Part shown: one piece after another, positions 7,612 to 13,342 of the stretch
Position numbering within the stretch: the first letter of the stretch is position 1
Layout: the number at the start of each line of letters is the position of its first letter
Source: Nitrospiraceae bacterium UBA6898
GTDB taxonomy: Bacteria; Nitrospirota; Thermodesulfovibrionia; Thermodesulfovibrionales; UBA6898
Assembly (NCBI GenBank): GCA_002448975.1
Contig: DKBO01000100.1
Coordinates: 2,540-15,881, forward strand
Length of the DNA stretch: 13,342 nucleotides
Reading direction: 5' to 3'
The notes under the pieces: model-generated
Database searches by the model: none
The model's input: only the letters and a program-made list of their open reading frames with translations
What the model was told of the DNA's origin: nothing
Translations under genes and position numbers: made by a program

Positions 7612-8379
7612 CTACCCTTTGCCGGGTTTAAAGATATATCCCAGCTTTTCTCTCCAAGTGCTGACATCAGCCGGAAGGTGTCTCTTCCAGACATTGATGA
7701 ACCTCAGCCGGCCTTCTTCCCTGATCTGGTCGTCTTTCCTTATCGCCTTCCTGCTGGTGCCGGACTGATGCTCAAAGGGGATATTCAGGACAAAATTGCT
7801 TCTATGCCGCGTAAGGGCCCTCATCGAAATGTCCTTGTCATAGTAGTGCTGCGTATAGCCTTCGTCAAAGCCCCCTATCTCCTGAAATACCTGTTTCTTC
7901 ACGGCAAGCAGCAGTCCATCGACAACCGCCACCTTCTCCCATTCCCTGCGCAGGGAAGGGGCTCCCCTCGCGGCATGCAGGATGGTTCTGCCCCTGAAAT
8001 TCCCGTCACGCCGTATTGTCCTGGCTCCGTAAAGACCGACTATTCCGCTGCGGGCATCCTGTTGAAGAAAATCCTCTATCTTCTTCAGCCAGTCCTTCCC
8101 GAAGACAAAGACATCATTATGCATAAAGCAGAAGGTCTCATGACGGGCATTGTCTGCGGCAAGATTGTATGCCTTTGACAGCCCGAGGTTTTCCCTGTTC
8201 CTGATATAGATGATATCTCCGCTGCGCGACAAGGTCTCTTCGGTCGCATCAGTCGATCCGTTGTCAACAACGATGATCTCGTATGCCCCCCCGATATTCT
8301 GATCTCGTATATGCCTGATGCACCTCAGGGTGATTTCAAGCTTGTTATACACCGGTATGATAACGCTTACGCTGTCCAT
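7612..8379 (-). CDS. Family-2 glycosyltransferase (rhamnosyltransferase-like group)
   Basis: A 255-residue GT-A enzyme. Motifs numbered from the chosen start are VSVIIPVYNK at 4-13, VVDNGSTD at 37-44, NLGLSKAYNLA at 64-74, MHNDVFV at 86-92 (His-Asn-Asp in the metal-binding DxD position), IGGFDEGY at 168-175 and FEHQSGTSR at 202-210, where H204 is the usual late metal ligand. The pattern is close to the GT2 group that adds rhamnose or similar sugars in O-antigens, but the sugar is inference. I chose ATG 8379 because it starts right at the fold and has AGG 5 bases upstream. A start at 8400 would add seven residues but has no ribosome binding site. It overlaps the kinase gene end by 13 bases. 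Confidence 0.88.
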   Translation of the reverse strand: MDSVSVIIPVYNKLEITLRCIRHIRDQNIGGAYEIIVVDNGSTDATEETLSRSGDIIYIRNRENLGLSKAYNLAADNARHETFCFMHNDVFVFGKDWLKKIEDFLQQDARSGIVGLYGARTIRRDGNFRGRTILHAARGAPSLRREWEKVAVVDGLLLAVKKQVFQEIGGFDEGYTQHYYDKDISMRALTRHRSNFVLNIPFEHQSGTSRKAIRKDDQIREEGRLRFINVWKRHLPADVSTWREKLGYIFKPGKG

Positions 8380-9026
8380 CGCCGCCTGGTATAATGACAT
8401 ACGAGATAGTAAAACGCTGCCGGTTTCATGATCCCGGTTTTGTCCATGTAGTAGTCAAGGAGAAGGCGCTTTTCCGGTTCTTCCATCGGAAGCTGCGGAT
8501 GATTCATCCCGGCAAGGTCCTTTGCAAAATGCCGATGGCGAAGTACCCTGTTCCGCCGAAAACTGTCGATATCGATAAACCCCGTGATTTCTTCACCATT
8601 AACAAATATATGGGAGAGATGGGCATCCCCCAACCAGTATCCGGCCGCATGAACTTTTGCGATCTCATCGATTGCCTTGTAATATATTGAAACCGGAAGC
8701 CGTTCCTGGCCCCGGACAAGCAGATCGTACAATGATCTGCCTTCCAACCGCCTCACCACAAAAAAAGGCTGCGTGCCCAGCCTGATCGTTCCGTAGCAGA
8801 GGATCTCCGGCATCTTAATCCCCTGTGCAACAAGAATACGCCATGTCTGGTAGGTCTTTTCCGCCCGGTCGGCAAATAGCGCAGCTGTTCTGCGTTTCAC
8901 GGTCAGCGGGTGGAGGATTTTATAAAAGCAGTCATCAGCGGCATCGTAGAACAGGGTGGTATTCCTTACCGTCGAATAGAGTTTGAAGCCATATTCGTGA
9001 AACTGATCCTGTCTTTTGCCCTCCAT
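8367..9026 (-). CDS. WaaY/RfaY-like lipopolysaccharide sugar kinase
   Basis: A 219-residue small kinase resembling WaaY (RfaY), the enzyme that phosphorylates heptose II of the LPS core with ATP at the cytoplasmic face. Visible elements are FYKILHPLTVKR at 34-45, with K36 as the ATP-binding Lys (compare LKVFSP in WaaY), the hinge-like VVRRLEGRSL at 90-99, the catalytic loop LGDAHLSHIFV at 132-142 with D134 as catalytic Asp, and FIDIDSF at 150-156 with D152 in the metal-binding Asp place. The oddity is H139, where WaaY-type loops (GDxHxxN) and most kinases have a metal-binding Asn. The ATG at 9026 has GGAG 6 bases upstream. The frame is open for 43 more codons to the previous stop but has no start codon there. 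Substrate is inferred from family and context. Confidence 0.75.
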   Translation of the reverse strand: MEGKRQDQFHEYGFKLYSTVRNTTLFYDAADDCFYKILHPLTVKRRTAALFADRAEKTYQTWRILVAQGIKMPEILCYGTIRLGTQPFFVVRRLEGRSLYDLLVRGQERLPVSIYYKAIDEIAKVHAAGYWLGDAHLSHIFVNGEEITGFIDIDSFRRNRVLRHRHFAKDLAGMNHPQLPMEEPEKRLLLDYYMDKTGIMKPAAFYYLVCHYTRRRWTA

Positions 9027-9155
9027 GCCTTTCTCCGGTCTGAGCAGCTCTGGCTGACGGGAAAGAAGTTCGCCGAGCCGCTCAAAGGATCGGGAAATCT
9101 TCTCATCGAGATGACAGGAGGCGGCGTTATTTTCTACCGTAATTATAACAGCACC
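9027..9155 (-). promoter_or_regulatory. Candidate internal promoter (extended -10) and 5' leader upstream of the kinase
   Basis: In the 129-base gap between the GT4 stop and the kinase start, the coding strand carries TGTTATAAT (9142-9150), a perfect extended -10 element of a sigma-70-type promoter. No convincing -35 hexamer is present, which extended -10 promoters can do without. Transcription would begin near 9135 and give a leader of about 110 bases ahead of the kinase ATG. This would allow the kinase and the genes downstream to be expressed apart from the first three transferases. The same stretch is an open frame in phase with the kinase, so part of it could instead be coding. The promoter call rests on the motif only. 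Confidence 0.4.
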
Positions 9156-10232
9156 TCAGGTAATCATCTTCGCGTAGAGGGATTCTGTCAGGTCAATCAT
9201 AGCCGTGAGACTGAACTGATCTATCGCAGTTTTTCTGGCGTTCCGGCCGATCCGGACCGCCTCGTCCCTGTTGCGCAGAAGCCACAGCACTTTCTCGGCA
9301 ATGCCTCCGGGGTCCCGGGGATTGAAAAACAGACCATTTTCCCCTTCCCGGATAAAGTACCGGAAGGTCGGGATGTCGGACACCACCACGGGCTTTTCTG
9401 CTGCCATAGCCTCGATGAGCGCGGTGCCAAGCCCTTCCAGCAGTGAGGGATAGACATAGACATCTATGGTTCTCAGTACCCTCGGGATGTCCTCGCGATG
9501 ACCCAGGAAGATGACCCTGTCGCGCAGGTCCGCATCAATATCACGCAGGAAGACCTGCGTTGCAGGCTCATCAATTCTTCCGGCAAGGAGCAGCACACTG
9601 GGAACCTGCCGGCATATCGCATTGAATGCGGAAAAAAGATACTTGAGCCCTTTCACTGATTTGAACGTTGAGGTGTTGCCGATCACGACCGTCTCCGGGG
9701 AAAGCCGCAGTTCGCCGCGTATGTCCTGAACTCCTCCGCCAAACCGGTCGACATCCACGGACGAATGTATCACTGTTATCCTGTCGTTCCTTATGCCACG
9801 GGCAAGAAGCGCATCTCGCACTGCGTTGCTTATCGCCACAATGCGGTCAGGCGCTGCATAGATCATCCGGGTAAGCGGGTCCCTGCCGACAGGATAGAGG
9901 TTATGCCTGAATCTCACGAGCTTCCGTCCGCTGAGCTTTGCGGCAATGCCGCCTGCCCAGCTGTCCACCGAGCTGTGCGTGGCAACAATCTCAATGCCTT
10001 CCTCCCTGATTATCCGGATAAGCTTCCGTATGTTCGCGAGATGCGCCTGCTTTTCCATGTTCAGTTCATACACCTTAATCCCGGCATCCCTTGCCTTCCC
10101 TGCAAGCATGCTTCCCTTGCTGCAGGCGATGATCACTGTATGCCCCCTCTGCCCGAGCCCCTGGGACTCGACAAGAACACGATTCTGCTGCCCGCCCCAT
10201 CGCTTGAGGGTTTCGGTATGAAGGATCTTCAC
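9156..10232 (-). CDS. Family-4 glycosyltransferase (HTE/GGQ subgroup), paralogue of the gene at 11629-12723
   Basis: A 358-residue GT-B enzyme. The N-terminus begins MKILHTE, then GGQQNRVLVES at 13-23, RGHTV at 29-33 and THSSVDSW at 85-92. C-terminal motifs are VIHSSVDVDRF at 154-164, GNTSTFKSVKGLKYL at 185-199, LLAGRIDEP at 215-223 and the EX7E pair E266/E274 in EGLGTALIE. This HTE...GGQ subgroup is frequent in LPS-core and O-chain loci. The protein is cytoplasmic and the donor unknown. The start is GTG at 10232, in a GTGA overlap with the stop of the preceding GT4; the paralogue aligns from the same first residue, which supports this start. The stop is followed by the only sizeable gap in the middle of the operon. 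Confidence 0.92.
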   Translation of the reverse strand: MKILHTETLKRWGGQQNRVLVESQGLGQRGHTVIIACSKGSMLAGKARDAGIKVYELNMEKQAHLANIRKLIRIIREEGIEIVATHSSVDSWAGGIAAKLSGRKLVRFRHNLYPVGRDPLTRMIYAAPDRIVAISNAVRDALLARGIRNDRITVIHSSVDVDRFGGGVQDIRGELRLSPETVVIGNTSTFKSVKGLKYLFSAFNAICRQVPSVLLLAGRIDEPATQVFLRDIDADLRDRVIFLGHREDIPRVLRTIDVYVYPSLLEGLGTALIEAMAAEKPVVVSDIPTFRYFIREGENGLFFNPRDPGGIAEKVLWLLRNRDEAVRIGRNARKTAIDQFSLTAMIDLTESLYAKMIT

Positions 10233-11386
10233 TGACCTGCTGCCTGCCGCGGCAATGCGAGATCTTTATAGAGGGTGCGATACTGCGCAGCGATTTTCCT
10301 AATGTCGTATCTTTCTACCTCCTCTTTTATCGCAGGGAGTATCTTTGTCTCTATCCTTTCCCTGTTCTTCAGGACATGCATGATCAGCCGGGCCATGTCT
10401 CCGGCATTGTCCCGCTCATAAATGAATCCTGTCTCGCCATCCCGTATCACGACTTTGGCAGTCGCATAATCATTGGCTACGACAATCTTGTTGCATGCAA
10501 GAGCCTCCAGAAGCACGCCGGGGAAGCCTTCGCCGCTTCCTGACGGGAAGCCTACGAGTTCCGCCCCTTTCATCATGGCAATTTTTTCATCGCCCGTGAC
10601 AACGCCGAAAAACCGGACATTCTTCGCTATCCCCAGCTGGCCTGACAGGGCCGTCAGTTCTTCTCTCTGCGGACCGTCGCCGAGTATATGCAGGAACAGC
10701 TTCGGCATCTCCTCCCTGACCCGCGAAAATGCGCTCAGGAGAACGTCCACCCTCTTGCCTCCGGTAAGTCGGCCAAGGTAGAGAATATAGGGATATCCCT
10801 CAACCGGTCCGGCCGGAACGTTCCGGTAATGGTCTAGATCGATACCGAGCGGCAGCTCAACGATCCTGCCTCTCAGTCCGTTATCGTAGGTGGTCAGCAA
10901 TCCCGTAATGACAGGGCTGATGGAGACAATCCGGTCCATTCTTTTCAGTCCTGACCGCAATCTCCGTATTTTTGCGGAACGCCCCCTGAACATCCGGTCA
11001 TTGCGAAACATTCCCACGGTCATAACCGACGGGACAATCCTCTTGAACAGCCCGCCGATGTAAATCTGGTCAGGGCCGTGACACTGCAGAACATCGAACT
11101 TCCCGCCAAGGTACGTCCTCAGAAGCTGGGTCAGAACAACGAAAGCCACAGAAAACCTCTTGAACGGCGGAGCAAAATACCGTATTACCTTATGCGGGAT
11201 AGCGTAGTGCGGGATGTCGCCTGACCGTTTCGAAAAGGGAGCAAATACAATCGACTCGATATCATCAGTCTTGGAAAGCTCCTTCAGGATTGCATAGGTG
11301 TTCAGCGCAACGCCGTTTACCTCCGGCAGATACGTATGCATGAGATGGAACACGGTTATCTTTTGCGGGGGGCTATTTTTCGCCAT
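10229..11386 (-). CDS. Family-4 glycosyltransferase
   Basis: A 385-residue GT-B enzyme. Motifs from the chosen start are VFHLMHTYLPEVNGVALNTY at 12-31 (the acceptor loop, xPxxNG), QCHGPDQIYIGGL at 101-113, ELPLGIDLDHY at 177-187, LYLGRLTGGKRVD at 202-214, LGDGPQREEL at 235-244 and the EX7E pair E286/E294 in EGFPGVLLE. I chose ATG 11386, preceded by AAGGGAG with a 3-base spacer, because the GT4 fold begins a few residues after it. The frame is open back to a GTG at 11632 that would overlap the previous stop as GTGA. Those extra 82 residues are rich in Arg and Cys, match nothing in the family and look non-coding. Donor and acceptor unknown. Confidence 0.9.
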   Translation of the reverse strand: MAKNSPPQKITVFHLMHTYLPEVNGVALNTYAILKELSKTDDIESIVFAPFSKRSGDIPHYAIPHKVIRYFAPPFKRFSVAFVVLTQLLRTYLGGKFDVLQCHGPDQIYIGGLFKRIVPSVMTVGMFRNDRMFRGRSAKIRRLRSGLKRMDRIVSISPVITGLLTTYDNGLRGRIVELPLGIDLDHYRNVPAGPVEGYPYILYLGRLTGGKRVDVLLSAFSRVREEMPKLFLHILGDGPQREELTALSGQLGIAKNVRFFGVVTGDEKIAMMKGAELVGFPSGSGEGFPGVLLEALACNKIVVANDYATAKVVIRDGETGFIYERDNAGDMARLIMHVLKNRERIETKILPAIKEEVERYDIRKIAAQYRTLYKDLALPRQAAGQ

Positions 11387-11628
11387 CCACTCCCTTGTCG
11401 TTTGTCTTCGTTGCCGCAGCGGTCCCCGGAAAAGCCTCTGGAGACCCGGCGCAACCCTGCGGATCTGAAGGCTTTTTCCTGTGCTTGATCCGGGTCCCTG
11501 CCGGAATATGTTAACAATACAATTTGCATCACCACAAGGGCTTTTTCGGCATCTCCAGACCAGCGGCACGCCCATGCATCCTGTCCTGCATCCGGCGTTT
11601 CTCGTGAAAGGAAAACGTACCCCGGTGA
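11387..11628 (-). other. 242-base intergenic spacer with an AT-rich island
   Basis: This is one of three breaks in an otherwise tightly packed gene string. On the coding strand it is open in frame with the downstream GT4, but the implied peptide looks non-coding. An AT-rich island lies at about 11505-11525 (TTGTATTGTTAACATATT when read on the minus strand) inside otherwise GC-rich sequence. It could hold a weak promoter, since TTGTGG lies 17 bases from TTAACA, but the -10 match is poor. I see no terminator, RNA gene or clear repeat. Confidence 0.4.
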
Positions 11629-12723
11629 TCACGACTTCTTTTGCTGGAGGAAGTCCTGATAGAGACGTTCGGTCTTCAGAATCGTCTGACCCATAGCATG
11701 TTTTTCTCGGACAGTCTCCCGGGCCTTCAATGCCAGGCCATGGGCAAGATTCTTTTCCCTGAGGAGCTTCACAATACCTTCGGCCATTGCCTTATCTTCG
11801 CCTGCGCCGACCAGAATCCCGTTCCGACCGTCCGCGATTGCCTCCGGCACACCACCAACCCTTGTCGCAACGACGGGAACGCCCGCTGCCATTGCCTGGA
11901 GCATGCTCTGCGGAAGGCCTTCAGACCATGAGCTGAGCACTGCCACGTCGGCAGATGCATAAATGCCCGCGACATCGTCGACAAATCCGGTAAAGATGAC
12001 CGCCTCACCTATCCCCAGATCTTCTGTCATCTTTTCGAGCGACTGCCGGAGAGGTCCATCACCAACGATGAGAAAGCGCGCATCAGGAATTGATTGCAGC
12101 ACGGTCTTCGCCGCCTTCAGCGTCACTTCATGACCCTTGACGCGACGGAGGATGCCCACATTCACTACGACAGGCACCTGGTCATCCAGGCCGTAACGCG
12201 CTCGCTCTCCCACGTTTCGCTGCACATCGAAAAACCGTTCGTCCACGCCCGTGGGAATGCTGACCACCCTGTCAGCGGGAAATCCGCATGTGTCCACAAG
12301 GGTATGCCGCATATTCTCACCGCAGGTTATATAGAGGTCGGGAAGATAGTGGACAAAATTCAGGACGCTTCTCCTGAGCGGGATGTTCAGATGACGCGTC
12401 CTCACCAGCAGGGGCACATTGGCAATTCTTGCGGCAAGAGCACCGATCCACGAGTCAACGCCGCTGTGCGTGTTGACAACCTCGATACGGTATTCCTTCA
12501 GGAGTCTTCTGAGCTTCAGGATGCTCGACAGATCAAAGGCGCTTTTCAGGGGCAGCGGAAAAACCCTGATCCCCAGTTGCTCTGCCTCTGCCCTGATCCT
12601 TGCCTCAGCCCTGCAGACCAGAAAGAGGTCGTGCCCTCTGCCGACCAAACCGGAAAGTTCGGCAAGGACCCGCCTTTCCTGTCCTCCAAGACCGTCAGAC
12701 CACTCTGTATGAAGTATCCTCAT
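11629..12723 (-). CDS. Family-4 glycosyltransferase (HTE/GGQ subgroup)
   Basis: A 364-residue GT-B enzyme. It begins MRILHTEWSDGLGGQERRVL, with GGQ at 13-15, RGHDL at 29-33 and THSGVDSW at 85-92. C-terminal motifs are IPTGVDERFF at 156-165, VNVGILRRVKGHEVTL at 187-202, IVGDGPLRQSLE at 219-230 and EGLPQSMLQAMAAGVPVVAT at 268-287. In this last motif the second Glu of EX7E is Gln (E268/Q276), a substitution I have seen in other proteins of this subgroup. It is a cytoplasmic sugar transferase for a surface glycan, donor unknown. The ATG at 12723 starts one base after the stop of the deacetylase and has no good ribosome binding site, so it probably depends on coupled translation. Confidence 0.92.
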   Translation of the reverse strand: MRILHTEWSDGLGGQERRVLAELSGLVGRGHDLFLVCRAEARIRAEAEQLGIRVFPLPLKSAFDLSSILKLRRLLKEYRIEVVNTHSGVDSWIGALAARIANVPLLVRTRHLNIPLRRSVLNFVHYLPDLYITCGENMRHTLVDTCGFPADRVVSIPTGVDERFFDVQRNVGERARYGLDDQVPVVVNVGILRRVKGHEVTLKAAKTVLQSIPDARFLIVGDGPLRQSLEKMTEDLGIGEAVIFTGFVDDVAGIYASADVAVLSSWSEGLPQSMLQAMAAGVPVVATRVGGVPEAIADGRNGILVGAGEDKAMAEGIVKLLREKNLAHGLALKARETVREKHAMGQTILKTERLYQDFLQQKKS

Positions 12724-12724
12724 G

Positions 12725-13342
12725 CTACTTGAAATACGTGAGGTATACCCGGGTCAGTCGCGGCCGCGCGTAGATGAAGAGTTTTTTCGCAAAAGACAGT
12801 GTGCCGATATTGCCGATGACAATGCGTTTTATCCGCTGCAATCTCTCCACGGAGTCATTGGCCCCCGCTTCTGTGGTAAACATCATCCTGTATCCCAGGG
12901 AAGCAGCGAGGGAGAGATAATCGTCATCATAGAACCCCTGCGGCCAGCAGAGACAGTTGCCCCCCAGCCCTTTTTCTTCAAGGAGTTCCTTTGCCGTCTG
13001 AAGGTCCTTCCTGAGGGCTTCGTTCCGGCCGCTCCGGTCAGGGATCAGCTTATCCCATCGCTGGTGCGTATGCGTATGGGAATGGAACTCGACCAATCCG
13101 GAGTCCTGCATTTCCGCCACCTCATCCCAGGAGAGCATTACCGCATCAGCACGGCCGTCTTCGATAAGGGCCTTCGATTCCCGGTGCGTGGGAAGAGCGT
13201 CGGTATAGCCCTGGTCCGACCGCGGCCGTATCCCCTGTCGCGCCACCCGTGAAGTTACGAGAAAGATGACGGCCTTCATGCCATACCGTTTCAGAACCGG
13301 AAAGGCAAAGACCCAATTGTCGAGCCAGCCGTCATCAAAGGT
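12725..13342 (-). CDS. Polysaccharide deacetylase (NodB domain), 5' end outside the window
   Basis: The 205 visible residues start inside the gene: the very first codons at the right edge read TFDDGW, motif 1 of carbohydrate esterase family 4, with the catalytic base and metal-binding Asp. An internal ATG at 13279 is therefore not the true start. Motif 2 is SHTHTH (about 88-93 of the visible part), giving the two metal-binding His. A motif-3 equivalent is CWPQGFYDDD with the conserved Pro and Gly. Such enzymes remove N- or O-acetyl groups from sugars using a divalent metal. Its place at the head of a transferase operon suggests that it trims an acetyl-amino sugar of the same glycan or of an intermediate; this is inference. 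Whether it has a signal peptide cannot be seen. The stop TAG lies one base from the next ATG. Confidence 0.9.
   Translation of the reverse strand, partial: TFDDGWLDNWVFAFPVLKRYGMKAVIFLVTSRVARQGIRPRSDQGYTDALPTHRESKALIEDGRADAVMLSWDEVAEMQDSGLVEFHSHTHTHQRWDKLIPDRSGRNEALRKDLQTAKELLEEKGLGGNCLCWPQGFYDDDYLSLAASLGYRMMFTTEAGANDSVERLQRIKRIVIGNIGTLSFAKKLFIYARPRLTRVYLTYFK

Noticed and set aside
8380..8400. Upstream ATG at 8400 for the GT2
   Set aside because: No ribosome binding site precedes it and the fold begins at the later ATG (8379). It remains possible but is less likely.
11491..11505. Repeated word GTCCCTGCCGGA shared by two intergenic gaps (2294-2305 and 11494-11505)
   Set aside because: A longer 13-base match, CGGGTCCCTGCCG, also links 11491-11503 to the coding sequence of a GT4 (9876-9888). 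Such words recur by composition and the surroundings do not align.
13277..13279. ATG at 13279 as start of the deacetylase
   Set aside because: The frame continues upstream to the window edge and encodes TFDDGW, the essential first motif, so the gene must begin beyond 13342.

Overview
The window reads as part of a Gram-negative cell-surface polysaccharide locus, most likely for lipopolysaccharide (LPS) outer core or a short O-chain. Every supported gene lies on the minus strand, so transcription runs from the right end (13342) towards the left end (1). Base composition is moderately GC-rich throughout. A WaaG-like and a WaaE-like glycosyltransferase, a WaaY-like kinase and an O-antigen ligase/polymerase together point to an LPS-bearing bacterium. 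I would guess a Desulfobacterota- or Nitrospirota-like lineage, but nothing in the window fixes the taxon.

Layout in transcription order. The right edge holds the 3' part of a NodB-type polysaccharide deacetylase (12725-13342). Three family-4 glycosyltransferases (GT4) follow (11629-12723, 10229-11386, 9156-10232); the first and third are clear paralogues. Next come a small WaaY/RfaY-like sugar kinase (8367-9026), a GT2 (7612-8379), a GT4 (6474-7595), a CgeB-like transferase (5494-6477), an atypical GT-B transferase (4446-5492), a polytopic O-antigen ligase/polymerase (3185-4468) and a second GT2 (2355-3197). After a possible small ORF (2065-2388) come a WaaG-like GT4 (920-2068) and a WaaE-like GT2 (168-923). 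The start of a UDP-glucose 6-dehydrogenase (1-128) closes the window.

Most junctions overlap or are 1-16 bases apart, with ATGA or GTGA stop/start overlaps, so the block looks like one translationally coupled operon. Three gaps break this packing: 11387-11628, 9027-9155 and 2069-2354. The middle gap carries a perfect extended -10 element on the coding strand, a candidate internal promoter. All three gaps are open on the coding strand in a frame that meets a neighbouring gene, which leaves some starts uncertain.

Working model (inference): the ten transferases add sugars one at a time at the cytoplasmic face. The kinase adds phosphate, the deacetylase trims N-acetyl groups, the dehydrogenase makes a uronic-acid donor, and the ligase joins or polymerises chains at the periplasmic face. 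No flippase, chain-length regulator or initiating phosphosugar transferase is visible, so any such functions lie outside the window. I saw no tRNA, rRNA, CRISPR array, insertion sequence or clear terminator. The most unusual single item is the kinase, whose metal-binding Asn position is occupied by His.
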